Assembly: GCF_006402735.1 (NCBI RefSeq)
Contig: NZ_CP017174.1
Span: 933,001 to 997,000 of the forward strand
DNA: 64,000 bases
Reading direction: 5' to 3'
From: Myxococcus xanthus
Lineage (GTDB): Bacteria > Myxococcota > Myxococcia > Myxococcales > Myxococcaceae
The position numbers and the translations under genes were made by a program. The notes beneath the pieces are model-generated. The model was given only the letters and a program-made list of their open reading frames with translations, made no database searches and was not told the origin of the DNA. This document shows, in pieces, positions 18,467 through 27,618 of this stretch (the first letter of the stretch is position 1; every line of letters begins with the position of its first letter).

Positions 18467-21049
18467 ATGACGCACCCCCTCCGTAGTCCACCGGCTGTGG
18501 TCCCGGAATCCCAGCGTCCGGTGCCGGCGCTCCCTGGCGTGGACGCCTTGCAACTGCTCGCCGAGAGCATCCCCCAGCTCATCTGGGTCACCGGCGCGGA
18601 CGGCCACCACGAGTACTACAACGCCCGTTGGTACTCCTACACGGGCCTCACCCCCGAGCAGTCAGTGGGGGCGGGTTGGCGGTTGGCCTTCCACCCCGAT
18701 GACCTGGAGAAGACGGGCCGGCGCTGGGCGGACTCCCTGCGCACCGGTGAACCCTACGAGGTGGAGTACCGCTGCCGCCGCCATGACGGCGTGTGGCGCT
18801 GGCACCTGGGACGGGCGCACCCGGTGCGCGACGACAGCGGGCGCATCGTCAAATGGTTCGGCACCTGCACGGACATCGAGGAGCAGAAGCGCGCCGCGGA
18901 GTCCCTGCGCGTGCTGGCCGAGGCGGGCGCGCTGCTGTCGTCGTCCTCGCTGGATTACGAGGCCACGCTCGCGGCGCTGACGCGGCTGGTGGTGCCGTCG
19001 CTGGCGGACTGGTGCGCCATCGAAATCGCCTACGAGGATGGCTCCACGCGCCAGGTGGGCGTGGCCCACGTGGACCCGGAGAAGGTGCGCTACGCGGAGG
19101 AGCTGCGCGTGCGCTACCCGCCGCGCCATGAAGACCCCTCTGGCGTGTTGTCCGTCATCCGCACGGGGGCGCCGGTGGTGCTCCATGATGTCCCGGACGC
19201 GCTGCTGGTGGCCGGGGCCCGTGACGTGGAGCACCTGCGCATCTCGCGGCAACTGGGGCTGCGCTCCGCGATGATGGTGCCACTGACAGCGCGCGGCCGC
19301 ACCATTGGCGCCCTGTCGCTGGTGCACGCGGAGTCAGGCCGGCGCTTCGCCCAGGCGGACCTCCTGCTCGCCACGCAGCTGGCCGAGCGCGCGGCGGTGG
19401 CGCTGGACAACGCCCGGCTCATCAAGGACGCGCGGCGGATGGAGCTGCGCTTCCGCTCGCTGGTCACCGCCTCCACCCAGGCCGTCTGGGTGACGCGCCC
19501 CGACGGCGACATCGAGGAGGACAGCCCTTCCTGGCGCGCCTTCACCGGACGGACGTATGCGCAGTGGCGGGGACACGAGTGGCTTTCGGCCGTGCACCCG
19601 GAGGACCGGGACAGGGCGGCGCGGAGCTGGTTCGCCGCGGTGGAGCAGCGCCGCCCCTATGACGCGGAGTACCGCCTGTCCCGTCCAGACGGGCACTACA
19701 CCCCCGTGCGCGTGCGCGCGGTGCCGGTGCTCAATCCGGACGGCGGCGTGCGCGAATGGGTGGGCACCACCACGGACATCTCCGCCCAGCGCCAGGTGGA
19801 GGACGCCGCCCGCCGTCTGGAACGTGAGGCGGCCGCCCGCAGGCTGGAAGCGCTGCGCGCGGAGGTGAGCCTCGCCCTGGCTCGCGAGGACGCCTTGTCG
19901 GAGATTCTCCAGGACTGCGCCGACGCCCTGGTGACGCACCTGGGGGCGCAGACGGCGCGGCTGTGGCTGTACTCACGCGACACCCACACCCTGGAGCTGG
20001 CGGGCAACGCGGGCCCCACCGCGCCGCCGCGCGACAAGTGGATGCGGGTCCAGGTGGACGGCCCCAGCATGGTGAGCGAGGTGGCCCGCCTGCGCACGCA
20101 GCTCCGCGTGGACGACCTGACCAACGACACGCGTGTCCTGGACCGCGCCTGGTTGAATGAGACAGGCGTGCGCGCGTTCTCGGGCATGCCGCTGATGGTG
20201 CGTGGGCAGCTGGTGGGGGTGCTCGGCGTCTATTGCAGGGAGCCGCTGGGCGAGGACGCGGCGGCCGCGCTGGCGGCGGTGTCGGACGCCATCGCCCAGG
20301 GCGTGGAGCGCCGCCGCGCCGAGGAGGGGTTGCAGCAGCGCGCCCAGGAGCTGGCCCGCTCCAACGAAGAGCTTCAGCAGTTCGCCTACGTGGCTTCGCA
20401 CGACTTGCAGGAGCCGCTGCGCATGGTGGCCAGCTACACCCAGCTGCTGGGTCGGCGCTACAAGGGCAAGCTGGATGCGGACGCGGACGAGTTCATCCAC
20501 TACGCGGTGGATGGCGTGAACCGCATGCAGCGGCTCATCCAGGACCTGCTGGCCTATTCGCGGGTGGGCACGCGGCGCCGGGACATCCGCCCGTGCGACG
20601 CGGGACGGGCGCTGGAGCGGGCGACCGCGAACCTGCGGGCGGCCATCCAGGAGACACGGGCCTCGGTGGAGCACGGCCCGCTGCCAGCGGTGCTCGCGGA
20701 CGAGACGCAGCTCACCCAGTTGTTCCAGAACCTGGTGGGCAACGCGCTCAAGTTCCACGGCGCCGCGCCGCCCCGGGTGCGGGTGCGCGCCGAGCCGCGG
20801 GGAGAAGAGGTCCGCTTCACCGTGCGCGACTGGGGCATTGGCATCTCCCCCGAGTACTTCGAGCGCATCTTCGTCATCTTCCAGCGGCTCCACGGCAAGG
20901 AGGAGTACCCGGGCACGGGGATTGGCCTGGCCATCTGCAAGAAAATCGTCGAGCGCCATGGTGGCCACATCGGCGTGGAGTCCCAGCCAGGCGAAGGTAC
21001 GGCCTTCTGGTTCACGCTGCCCGCCGCACCGTCCCATCCGGAGTCTTGA
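18467..21049 (+). CDS. Hybrid-sensor histidine kinase with PAS-GAF-PAS-GAF input
   Basis: A soluble 860-residue sensor kinase. Domains in order are: PAS about 20-145 (IPQLIWVTGADGHHEYYNAR), GAF about 155-310, a second PAS about 325-445 (VWVTRPDGDIEED), a second GAF about 455-610, HisKA with phospho-acceptor His645 (YVASHDLQEPL), and HATPase_c with the N box LFQNLVGNALKFH, RDWGIGI and GTGIGLAI. The HisKA/HATPase pair closely resembles that of Cph1-type phytochrome kinases, but the GAF domains lack an obvious chromophore-binding cysteine motif, so light sensing is not claimed. There are no membrane helices. A GTG at 18458 is an alternative start. The next gene is its likely response regulator, three bases on. 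Confidence 0.93.
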   Translation: MTHPLRSPPAVVPESQRPVPALPGVDALQLLAESIPQLIWVTGADGHHEYYNARWYSYTGLTPEQSVGAGWRLAFHPDDLEKTGRRWADSLRTGEPYEVEYRCRRHDGVWRWHLGRAHPVRDDSGRIVKWFGTCTDIEEQKRAAESLRVLAEAGALLSSSSLDYEATLAALTRLVVPSLADWCAIEIAYEDGSTRQVGVAHVDPEKVRYAEELRVRYPPRHEDPSGVLSVIRTGAPVVLHDVPDALLVAGARDVEHLRISRQLGLRSAMMVPLTARGRTIGALSLVHAESGRRFAQADLLLATQLAERAAVALDNARLIKDARRMELRFRSLVTASTQAVWVTRPDGDIEEDSPSWRAFTGRTYAQWRGHEWLSAVHPEDRDRAARSWFAAVEQRRPYDAEYRLSRPDGHYTPVRVRAVPVLNPDGGVREWVGTTTDISAQRQVEDAARRLEREAAARRLEALRAEVSLALAREDALSEILQDCADALVTHLGAQTARLWLYSRDTHTLELAGNAGPTAPPRDKWMRVQVDGPSMVSEVARLRTQLRVDDLTNDTRVLDRAWLNETGVRAFSGMPLMVRGQLVGVLGVYCREPLGEDAAAALAAVSDAIAQGVERRRAEEGLQQRAQELARSNEELQQFAYVASHDLQEPLRMVASYTQLLGRRYKGKLDADADEFIHYAVDGVNRMQRLIQDLLAYSRVGTRRRDIRPCDAGRALERATANLRAAIQETRASVEHGPLPAVLADETQLTQLFQNLVGNALKFHGAAPPRVRVRAEPRGEEVRFTVRDWGIGISPEYFERIFVIFQRLHGKEEYPGTGIGLAICKKIVERHGGHIGVESQPGEGTAFWFTLPAAPSHPES

Positions 21050-21052
21050 GAC

Positions 21053-21511
21053 ATGAGCCACGACGCGACTGGCAGCCCGATTGAAATCCTCCTGGTGGAG
21101 GACAACCCCGGCGACGTGCGGTTGACCATCGAAGCCCTCAAGGAGGGGAAGGTGCGCAACAGCCTGTCGGTGGCGCGCGACGGCGTGGAGGCGCTGGCCT
21201 TCCTGCGGCGCCAGGGCGCGTATGCGAACGCCGCCCGGCCCGACCTCATCCTGCTGGACCTCAACCTGCCCCGGAAGGACGGGCGCGAGGTGCTGGCGGA
21301 AATCAAGGTCGACCCGGTCCTGCGCCGCATCCCGGTGGTGGTGCTCACCACGTCGAAGGCGGAAGAGGACGTCCTGCGCACCTACGACCTGCACGCGAAC
21401 TGCTACATCTCCAAACCGGTGGACCTGGAGCAGTTCATTTCCGTAGTGCGCTCCATTGACGACTTCTGGTTGTCCGTCGTCCGGCTGCCCCCCAAGCCCG
21501 AGGCTTCATGA
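21053..21511 (+). CDS. Single-domain response regulator (Rcp1-like)
   Basis: A 152-residue receiver domain with no output domain. The acidic pocket is EDN near residue 16, the phospho-accepting aspartate is Asp69 in [11 protein letters not shown], then VVLTTS and the lysine in YISKPVD. This class, like cyanobacterial Rcp1, is phosphorylated by kinases of the type encoded just upstream and passes the phosphate on. The start lies three bases after the kinase stop and the stop overlaps the next gene by four bases, so the three genes form one coupled unit. Confidence 0.95.
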   Translation: MSHDATGSPIEILLVEDNPGDVRLTIEALKEGKVRNSLSVARDGVEALAFLRRQGAYANAARPDLILLDLNLPRKDGREVLAEIKVDPVLRRIPVVVLTTSKAEEDVLRTYDLHANCYISKPVDLEQFISVVRSIDDFWLSVVRLPPKPEAS

Positions 21512-22650
21512 GCGACCGGAGCATGGACGGGCGCCCCCTGCGCCTGCTGCTGGTGGAGGACAACGCGGGCGACGCGCGGCTGCTCCAGGAGGAGCTGAAG
21601 GAGATTGCCACCGCGCGCTTCGACGTCCTCCACGTGGAGCGGCTGGCGGACGCGGTGCGCGTGCTGGGCGGCGCGGGCGTGGACGCGGTGCTGTTGGACT
21701 TGTCGCTGCCAGACGGGCAGGGGCTGGCCAACATCCCCCTCCTGCTCAACGCCGCGCCGTCGGTGCCGCTGGTGGTGCTCACCGGTACGGACGACGAGCA
21801 GCTGGCGGTGCAGGCGGTGCACGAGGGCGCGCAGGACTATCTGGTGAAGGGGCGGGTGACGGGGCCGCTGTTGGTGCGGGCGCTGCGCTATGCCATCGAG
21901 CGCAAGCGGGTAGAGGAGGGGCTCAAGCGCGAGGAGGCGGCGCGGCAGACGGCGGTGTTCCGCGAGCAGTTCCTGGGCGTCCTCGGGCATGACCTGCGCA
22001 ACCCGCTGCAGGCCATCTCCGGCAACGCGGCCCTGCTGCTGCGCTATGGCGGACTGGCGGAGCCGCAGCGCAAGGCCGTCAACCGCATCTCCATCTCCGC
22101 GGACCGGATGGCGCGGATGATCAACGACTTGCTGGACTTCACGCGTACCCGGCTGGGCGGCGGCTACCCGCTGACGCGCGCCCGGGTGAACCTGCACGAA
22201 GTGTTGCGGCAGGTGGTGGAGGAGCTGGAGGTGGCGCACCCCATGCGCCGCTTCGAGCTGGCCCTGTCCGGCAATGGCTGGGGCGAATGGGACGCGGACC
22301 GCATCGCCCAGGCGGCCTCCAACCTGGTGGGCAACGCCGTGCAGTATTCGCCCGAGGACACGTCCGTCAGCGTGTACGTGCGCGATGAGGAGGGCGGCGT
22401 CCGGATGGAGGTGCACAACTGGGGGCTGCCCATTCCCCAGGAGCGGCTGCCTCACATCTTCGACCCCTTCGTGCGCGCGCAGGACATGCGCAGCGCGCAG
22501 CGCAACGGGCTGGGCCTGGGGCTCTACATCACCCACGAAATCGTGCGGGCCCACGGCGGTCTGCTGCAGGTGACGTCCACGTCGGAAGAGGGCACTCGCT
22601 TCTGGCTGTGCCTTCCTCGCTTCGAGAAGACAGACATGCTCGCGCGTTAG
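21508..22650 (+). CDS. Receiver-histidine kinase hybrid, 380 aa
   Basis: An N-terminal receiver domain (EDN near residues 17-19, phospho-acceptor Asp64 in LLDLSLPDG, lysine in YLVKGR) is joined by a coiled-coil linker to HisKA with His161 ([11 protein letters not shown]) and HATPase_c with [18 protein letters not shown] and GLGLGLYIT. It therefore receives phosphate at one end and can phosphorylate at the other. No membrane helices are seen. It overlaps the upstream response regulator by four bases (ATGA), suggesting a relay: PAS/GAF kinase to the single-domain regulator to this hybrid. Final output is not in the window. Confidence 0.93.
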   Translation: MSDRSMDGRPLRLLLVEDNAGDARLLQEELKEIATARFDVLHVERLADAVRVLGGAGVDAVLLDLSLPDGQGLANIPLLLNAAPSVPLVVLTGTDDEQLAVQAVHEGAQDYLVKGRVTGPLLVRALRYAIERKRVEEGLKREEAARQTAVFREQFLGVLGHDLRNPLQAISGNAALLLRYGGLAEPQRKAVNRISISADRMARMINDLLDFTRTRLGGGYPLTRARVNLHEVLRQVVEELEVAHPMRRFELALSGNGWGEWDADRIAQAASNLVGNAVQYSPEDTSVSVYVRDEEGGVRMEVHNWGLPIPQERLPHIFDPFVRAQDMRSAQRNGLGLGLYITHEIVRAHGGLLQVTSTSEEGTRFWLCLPRFEKTDMLAR

Positions 22651-22674
22651 CCGCCTGCCTGCTGGACGGGCGGA

Positions 22675-22691
22675 CGTCCCTGCCAGGGACG
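22675..22691 (+). terminator. Hairpin after the two-component operon
   Basis: CGTCCCT (22675-22681) and AGGGACG (22685-22691) pair perfectly around a three-base loop, 24 bases after the stop. No T run follows, so this is a candidate only. Confidence 0.4.
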
Positions 22692-22801
22692 GCCGGGGAA
22701 GCAGCGCCGTGAGTGGCGGGACGACACACCTTTACAGGGTGAAGTCAACGCGGCCGTGCTCGCCTCAGTGGCGCGCGGCCCCAGCAAGCGAGGGTCAGCT
22801 C

Positions 22802-23008
22802 ATGGAAATCCTTGGCGCCACCATCCTGGGAGTCGTCATCTTCTCCGTCCTCATCATGGCCGTGATTCTGGGCGGAGCCTTGGGCAACAAGCAGGAGCGC
22901 CACCTGCGCGAGGTTACCGAGCGGGAGCAGGCCGCTGGCCTCACGGGCGACGTCACCATGAACGACAACGCCCTGGGCTGCCCGTCGGACCGGACCGTTC
23001 ACGCGTAG
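22802..23008 (+). CDS. Small single-pass membrane protein, 68 aa
   Basis: A 68-residue protein beginning MEILGATILGVVIFSVLIMA: one N-terminal membrane helix of about 25 residues, then a charged cytoplasmic tail (NKQERHLREVTEREQAAG). The start at 22802 has GAGGG about nine bases upstream; the frame is open upstream to 22709 but reads as non-coding. It is flanked by a candidate terminator on the left and a convergent gene on the right, so it is its own unit. Small proteins of this shape often regulate membrane complexes; nothing more can be said. Confidence 0.6.
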   Translation: MEILGATILGVVIFSVLIMAVILGGALGNKQERHLREVTEREQAAGLTGDVTMNDNALGCPSDRTVHA

Positions 23009-23037
23009 CGTGGGCGGCCGCGCGCGTGTCGTCCAAT

Positions 23038-23898
23038 TCAGGCCGTGCCGTCCACCGGGAAGTGGGCGGCCACCAGGACCTCGAGCTGGCCGCGCACGGC
23101 CGGCGCCAGGCGCATGTGTCCCAACCAGCGCAGGTGTTCGGGCCGCAGCCGCGCGAGCATCCGGGCCACCTGCCGGCGGCGGTGTTCGGGCGGGGCCTCG
23201 CGGAACCAGGCGGAGGCCTCCCGGCAGAAGAACGACAGCGCGTCCGCGGTGTCCAGCAGTGACACGTCCCGCGCGTTGGCGGGGCGCGCGTCGCGCGTCA
23301 GCAACTCCCGCACGCGCCGGCAGGTGGCGTCATCTGCGCCGGCCTCCTCCAACACCTGCACCGCACGGTCGGCGCGAGCTGGCGTCGTGGGTTGCTCCCC
23401 TTCATGGAAGAAGGCCGCGGCCTGAGGCGGAAGGTCCACGTCCGGCCGCAGCCGGAGCGTCCATTGCCAGGCATCCACCGCGCGGTGGAACTCCGCGCGC
23501 ACCCGAGGCTGCTCCAAATCATGCAGCGAGCGGTACCGCGCCAGCAGCCGGCTGAAGAGCGGTGTGGCCGAGGCCGCGTTGCGGCGCCGCACCAGACATT
23601 GATAGCGGGTGAGGATTTCCAGCGCGGCCACGACGAGCGCCTCACAGCTCGCGCCGTCCAGATGCAAGGACAGCCATTCGGTGCTCTCCGCCGCTTCGAA
23701 GACGCGAGCGTCCCAGGCGATGGGGTCGAAGGCTGGCGCGTTCCATTCGGAAGCGTCCAGGTGCAGCACGCGGCCCCCGCGCCCTGCGGCCAGGGGCGCG
23801 AGCTGCACGGTGGGAAACGTGTGCTGCACCAGCGGCCAGCCATGTCCGGCGGCGGGGCCCTCGGAACGGAAGTCGGAGAGCAGGAGCTGGCGCAGCAT
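23038..23898 (-). CDS. Unassigned soluble protein, 286 aa
   Basis: I do not recognise this protein. It has no signal peptide or membrane segment. It is alpha-helical and arginine-rich with several conserved-looking stretches (LHLDGASCEALVVAALEILT, SLHDLEQPRVRAEFHRAVDA, ADALSFFCREASAWF). The start at 23898 (MLRQLLLSDF) was chosen because GGAGG lies six bases upstream; an ATG at 23922 is a weaker alternative. The neighbouring small gene at 24061 is on the same strand, 160 bases upstream, with no clear coupling. Confidence 0.72.
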   Translation of the reverse strand: MLRQLLLSDFRSEGPAAGHGWPLVQHTFPTVQLAPLAAGRGGRVLHLDASEWNAPAFDPIAWDARVFEAAESTEWLSLHLDGASCEALVVAALEILTRYQCLVRRRNAASATPLFSRLLARYRSLHDLEQPRVRAEFHRAVDAWQWTLRLRPDVDLPPQAAAFFHEGEQPTTPARADRAVQVLEEAGADDATCRRVRELLTRDARPANARDVSLLDTADALSFFCREASAWFREAPPEHRRRQVARMLARLRPEHLRWLGHMRLAPAVRGQLEVLVAAHFPVDGTA

Positions 23899-24060
23899 GG
23901 GGGCCTCCAGGTTAGGCCCCAAGCTGGCGTCAGGAGCCCCGCATGCCTACTCCCTCCAGGAGTCCCGGCTTCGCGTGGGCTGGTCAACGGAGGCTCCGGC
24001 GGTGGGGCGCTCCCTCGTCCCATGGAAGCGCGCACCGCCGGGGCCTGTCCGCGGATGCCG

Positions 24061-24297
24061 CTAGGGCCGGCCCGGATCCGCGGGCTGGTTGAAGGCGTAC
24101 GCGCTGGCGCCCGGGGCCTGGTCCTCGTGGAACAGAGGGCACTTGGCGCAGGTGAAGCTATCCCAGTCCTTCTTCACCGCGACGTCGATGCAGCCGCCGT
24201 AGAAGCGGCAGTGCACGTTGCGGTGGTCGTCGATGGAGAAGGACTCGGCCCGCAGCGGAAGGCGGAACTCGGTGGGTCGTGGCTGTGGACAGGACAT
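24061..24297 (-). CDS. Small cysteine-rich protein, 78 aa, probably zinc binding
   Basis: A 78-residue protein with four clustered cysteines and nearby histidines: HCRFYGGCIDVAVKKDWDSF followed by TCAKCPLFH. The CRFYxxC...CxxCP arrangement is typical of small zinc-binding modules. The frame starts with MSCPQPRPTEF, ends with a proline-rich tail, and has no signal peptide. It lies between an unassigned gene downstream and the roadblock-like gene upstream, all on the minus strand but spaced apart. Function unknown; real coding is supported by the conserved-looking central motif. Confidence 0.65.
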   Translation of the reverse strand: MSCPQPRPTEFRLPLRAESFSIDDHRNVHCRFYGGCIDVAVKKDWDSFTCAKCPLFHEDQAPGASAYAFNQPADPGRP

Positions 24298-24434
24298 GGT
24301 GCCTCTCTCGCCCCCCTCGTGGGACGTGTCATTCCACTACCTGCCATTGCGCCGCGTCATTCCCGGCGCGTCCGAGGCGAGGTGGGGCGCGCCGCCCGGG
24401 CGGCGGGCGGGCGCTCATCCACCTGGGGGACAGC

Positions 24435-25301
24435 TCACACCTGAAGCGTCTTCTCGACTTCGGACAGCTTGTAGCGGGCCATCGCCAGGTTGGCGCTGGC
24501 GCGGTGGAGGGCCACGTACAGGAACAGGCCCTCCTTGCCCGTCAGCGGGCGGATGAGGTGGTACTGCTCGCCGAGCGTGATGAGGATGTCCTCGATGCGG
24601 TCCTTGATGCCCAGCATGCTCATGGCCTTCATCTTGGAGCGCACGACCTCGGTGTTGGCCGCCGCCGCCGTCTCGATGTTGAAGGCCGGGTTGCCGCCAA
24701 CGCTGCCCAGACACATGCCGCTCTTCGAGTCCGCCAGACAGGCCGCGAAGGCCCCTTCGATTTTCAGCGCCTCTTCCAGGGACTGCTTCACGTTCGCCAT
24801 GACTTCGCTTTCTACCAGGGGGTGGGTGGGAGGCTTCGCGACAGTGGAAATCAGCTCATCCAGGCCATACGTCAGTTGGCTGGAGTAGGTGCGCGGCTGC
24901 GGAACGAACATGGCCTGGGCGTCCGTCAGCGACAGCAAGGCCTCCAACTGCTCCGACATGTGGCGGCGCAGCAAGTCCCGCATGGTGTCCCGGGGAACCA
25001 GGCCCCACGTCACCAGCGTCTCGCAGAAGTTGCCCCCGCTCTGCCGGCACTCCGCCACCACCTGCTCGACGTCCTCGCGGCTGACCACCCGCTCCCGGAT
25101 GAGCACCGAGGAGAAGTTGAGCGCCCCCGGCCCATTGAGGACCGCCCAGGCCACCTTCCGCGCCACCACGAAGATCCGTCCGGACACGGAGGTGGACCGG
25201 ACCACGACCTCCCCACCGAGTTTGCTCTCCAGGGCCTCATGAAGCACGGTCCGTACGACCTGGCGAGGCGCTGAAGTCTGGGAGCGGGCGACAGATTCCA
25301 T
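24435..25301 (-). CDS. Protein with DUF4388-like N-terminus and roadblock/LC7-like C-terminus
   Basis: A 288-residue cytoplasmic protein. The first 110 residues (VSGRIFVVARKVAWAVLNG, VLIRERVVSREDVEQVVAEC, LVPRDTMRDLLRRHMSEQ) have the helix pattern of DUF4388/PATAN-type domains found in myxobacterial signalling proteins. The last 130 (AFAACLADSKSGMCLGSVGG, NTEVVRSKMKAMSML, YHLIRPLTGKEGLFLYVAL) match the roadblock/LC7 fold, which in Myxococcus includes MglB, a GAP for the polarity GTPase MglA. I infer a role in small-GTPase or polarity signalling, but no GTPase is adjacent. An AT-rich inverted repeat lies about 95 bases upstream of the start. Confidence 0.78.
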   Translation of the reverse strand: MESVARSQTSAPRQVVRTVLHEALESKLGGEVVVRSTSVSGRIFVVARKVAWAVLNGPGALNFSSVLIRERVVSREDVEQVVAECRQSGGNFCETLVTWGLVPRDTMRDLLRRHMSEQLEALLSLTDAQAMFVPQPRTYSSQLTYGLDELISTVAKPPTHPLVESEVMANVKQSLEEALKIEGAFAACLADSKSGMCLGSVGGNPAFNIETAAAANTEVVRSKMKAMSMLGIKDRIEDILITLGEQYHLIRPLTGKEGLFLYVALHRASANLAMARYKLSEVEKTLQV

Positions 25302-25655
25302 GGGGGAGGGTCCAGAGTGCTCCGGTTGGGAATGCGGCGGGAGGGCGACGAATGAGTGGATATATACAGTCAGAGCAAATCATCGCAACTGGACTGTAAA
25401 TTCTAGCGGAATTTACCAGGGGTGGGGCGTTTGGGACTCATTCTGGGGCAGAGTAGCCCGCAGCGCAAGAATTCAAGGTCGCTGAAAAGGTGACATACAT
25501 TGTCGCCGCAACAGCAAGTGAGGGCTCTTGGCGGGAGCGGGGGGGCTGGCTGGCAATGGCAGACCTCCGGGGGAGGGGTGCCTGCCGGGATGGGCGGCGG
25601 CCAAGAGGACGTCCGGAGTCTTCACCCGGTGGGGGCTTTCCTCGAAGATGCGGGC
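25302..25655. other. Divergent intergenic region, 354 bases, no gene
   Basis: The region between the roadblock-like gene (minus) and the TPR-like lipoprotein (plus). About 25350-25420 is markedly AT-rich for this genome (GGATATATACAGTC and GTAAATTC) and holds the inverted repeat described separately, so promoters for both genes probably lie here. The right-hand part is GC-rich and open in several frames but has no ribosome site, and I see no coding signal in it. Confidence 0.5.
25396..25416. promoter_or_regulatory. Perfect AT-rich inverted repeat, operator candidate
   Basis: GTAAATTC (25396-25403) and GAATTTAC (25409-25416) are exact inverted copies around the five-base spacer TAGCG. The 21-base element is the most AT-rich spot in this intergenic region and is placed between two divergent genes. 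Its size and symmetry fit a dimeric helix-turn-helix regulator site; the regulator is unknown. Confidence 0.5.
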
Positions 25656-27470
25656 GTGAACGCGTCTGCCCGACCCCCCCGCCCCCCTCCTTCTTCGTCC
25701 CACCCCTGGTTGGGGGCCCTGGCCCTGGCCCTGGTGCTCGCACTGTCCGGCTGTTCCGCCTTCTCCCGTGCGGTGAAGGAGGGAGACGCCGCCAGCCAGG
25801 AACAGAAGTGGGCGGAGGCGGAGGCGGCCTATCTGCGCGCGCTGGCAGCGGACCCGGAGGCCTCCGAGGTCAAGGTGAAGCTGGGCAAGGTGCGCCAGGC
25901 CTGGAGTGAGGTGGTGCTGGAGGATGCGCGCGCCGTGCATGCCTCCGGTGACCTGGATGCCGCCATGAAGCGCCTGGTGCGCGCGCTGGAACTCAACGCG
26001 GACAACGCTTCGGCGCGGGAGCTGCTTGGCGCCACCCTGGATGCGCGCGTGGCGGCGGGCAACGTGGCGTTGAAGGCGGAGCGGTTGCAGGACGCGCGCA
26101 CGGAGTTCGACGCGGTGCTGTCGGTGGCGCCGGACCACGCGGCCGCCAAGCGGGGTGTGGACGGCGTGCAGGTGGCCTGGGCGCGGCGCTGGTTCGGCAC
26201 GGGTGAGGGTCTGGAGAAGGCCGGCAAGCTGGGCAACGCGCTGGTGGCCTACGTCCGCGCGGACCAGGAGCGCGTGGGCGCCACCGCGGCGCGGGAGCGG
26301 GCCGAGGCCGTGCGCCAGAAGCTGCGCGACGAGGTGGCCTTCCTGGTGGTGGCCTCGCCGGTGGAGGACCGGGCCGGAGCGCCGGACGTGGCGCAGCGGC
26401 TGGCGGCCGGCCGGCTGGCGGCGATGCTGCCCACGCAGCTGCCCCTGCGCGTGGTGACGGAGGCCCCGGCGGGCCGCGAAGGCGTGACGCTGGATTTGTC
26501 ACTGGAGCGGGTGCTGCCGCTGCAGGTGGTGGAGGAGTCGCAGCGCACGCAGCGCTACCTCGCCGGAAATCGCTCCGTGCCCAACCCGCGCCGCGGCGGC
26601 TTCGAGACCCAGCTCCTGAAGGCCGAGCGCACCCTGGAGGACGTGGAGCGCAAGCAGGCCGCCGCGCTGCGCGAGTACCTGCGCATGCAGGCGGAGCTGT
26701 CCATGGTGCGCGTGGCCGCGGAGCGCTGCCGCGAGCGGGAGCGCCGCCAGTGCCGCGAGGCCCTGCAGGATTGCGGCGAGGCCGCGCGCGAGGTCAGCGG
26801 CCCGGGGCAGTTCCCCAGCGAGTGCAACCCCTCACGCTGCGACAACAAGGCGTGCGTCGCCGAGGAGGTGCTGCTGGTGGCCAAGGCCGCCGCGTCCCTG
26901 CAGAAGGAGAAGGCGCTGGAGGAGGCGCTGGACAAGTCCGAGGGCCAGCGCACGCAGGTGCAGCGCCACCGCGACACCACCTTCCGCGAGCCCATCACCG
27001 TGGAGGAGCCCATGTATTCGGACTTCGTGTTCGACGTGCAGCTCCACCGGCTCACCGTGACGGCCTCCGTCACCGCGGTGATGCGGGACCTCATCAAGGA
27101 GCAGCAGGTGCCCGCGCCCAACACGCAGGACTACGCGGTGATGCACGAGGACATGGCGCACAAGGGCTACGACCGGTACGGCGTGCTCGCGGACCCGGTG
27201 CAGCTGCGCAACGAATTGGAGCTGCGCGTGGAGGTGGGCGACAAGGCGGTGTCGGACGTTGCCCGCCGCGTGAAGGAGCGCTTCGACGCCTACCGCGGCA
27301 AGCGCGTGGCGGATGCCCGCCGCGGCATGGTCCGCCCTGGTGCCGAGGACGTGGTGGAGACCGCCGTGCGCGCGCTCCTGCTCACCGCGGACGCGCCGCC
27401 GCAGGACATCCTCCAGCCGCTGGGCCGTGCGCGCGGCCTGAATCGTCCGGAGAGCCTGGTGGGGCTGTAG
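25656..27470 (+). CDS. TPR-like lipoprotein, 604 aa
   Basis: A lipoprotein with membrane leader WLGALALALVLALSGC (Cys33 if started at the GTG at 25656). It then has several helical repeats of TPR type from about residue 45 to 230 (WAEAEAAYLRALAADPEASE, LDAAMKRLVRALELNADNAS, LQDARTEFDAVLSVAPDHAA). The middle has a beta-rich part and a cysteine-rich stretch with about eight cysteines (AERCRERERRQCREALQDCG to ACVAEE). The C-terminus is alpha/beta. TPR lipoproteins of this shape scaffold outer-membrane complexes; the exact role is unknown. The start is uncertain: an in-frame ATG at 25590 and another at 25500 exist, but only a start near 25656 places the leader at the N-terminus. Confidence 0.75.
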   Translation: MNASARPPRPPPSSSHPWLGALALALVLALSGCSAFSRAVKEGDAASQEQKWAEAEAAYLRALAADPEASEVKVKLGKVRQAWSEVVLEDARAVHASGDLDAAMKRLVRALELNADNASARELLGATLDARVAAGNVALKAERLQDARTEFDAVLSVAPDHAAAKRGVDGVQVAWARRWFGTGEGLEKAGKLGNALVAYVRADQERVGATAARERAEAVRQKLRDEVAFLVVASPVEDRAGAPDVAQRLAAGRLAAMLPTQLPLRVVTEAPAGREGVTLDLSLERVLPLQVVEESQRTQRYLAGNRSVPNPRRGGFETQLLKAERTLEDVERKQAAALREYLRMQAELSMVRVAAERCRERERRQCREALQDCGEAAREVSGPGQFPSECNPSRCDNKACVAEEVLLVAKAAASLQKEKALEEALDKSEGQRTQVQRHRDTTFREPITVEEPMYSDFVFDVQLHRLTVTASVTAVMRDLIKEQQVPAPNTQDYAVMHEDMAHKGYDRYGVLADPVQLRNELELRVEVGDKAVSDVARRVKERFDAYRGKRVADARRGMVRPGAEDVVETAVRALLLTADAPPQDILQPLGRARGLNRPESLVGL

Positions 27471-27486
27471 GGTTTCCGTTGCTGCT

Positions 27487-27547
27487 GTCTCTTTTCAGGA
27501 CGGACGAATACGGACGGTTGATGAAGGGGTGTCTTGTTTCAGGACGG
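27487..27547. repeat. Pair of 17-base direct repeats upstream of the M57 gene
   Basis: GTCTCTTTTCAGGACGG (27487-27503) and GTCTTGTTTCAGGACGG (27531-27547) match at 15 of 17 positions and start 44 bases apart, about four turns of the helix. Direct repeats on one face of the DNA upstream of a secreted protease gene fit an activator-binding site. They lie 17 bases beyond the preceding gene, so they could also mark a mobile remnant. Confidence 0.45.
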
Positions 27548-27569
27548 CCTGTCCGAGTTTCGGTCAGTC

Positions 27570-27599
27570 GTGCTTCTACGGGTAAGCCCTTAGAAGCAC
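27570..27599 (+). promoter_or_regulatory. Long hairpin in the M57 leader
   Basis: GTGCTTCTA (27570-27578) pairs exactly with TAGAAGCAC (27591-27599). Inside, one mismatch is followed by GGG pairing with CCC around a TAAG tetraloop, so nearly the whole 30 bases fold into one stem. There is no T run after it, so it looks more like an RNA regulatory element or protein-binding site than a terminator. Confidence 0.5.
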
Positions 27600-27618
27600 T
27601 GTCGTTTGAGGGTGAAGT

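Noticed and set aside
18467-21049. Phytochrome (light-sensing) function for the PAS/GAF kinase
   Set aside because: The kinase core resembles Cph1, but I see no conserved chromophore cysteine or PHY domain.
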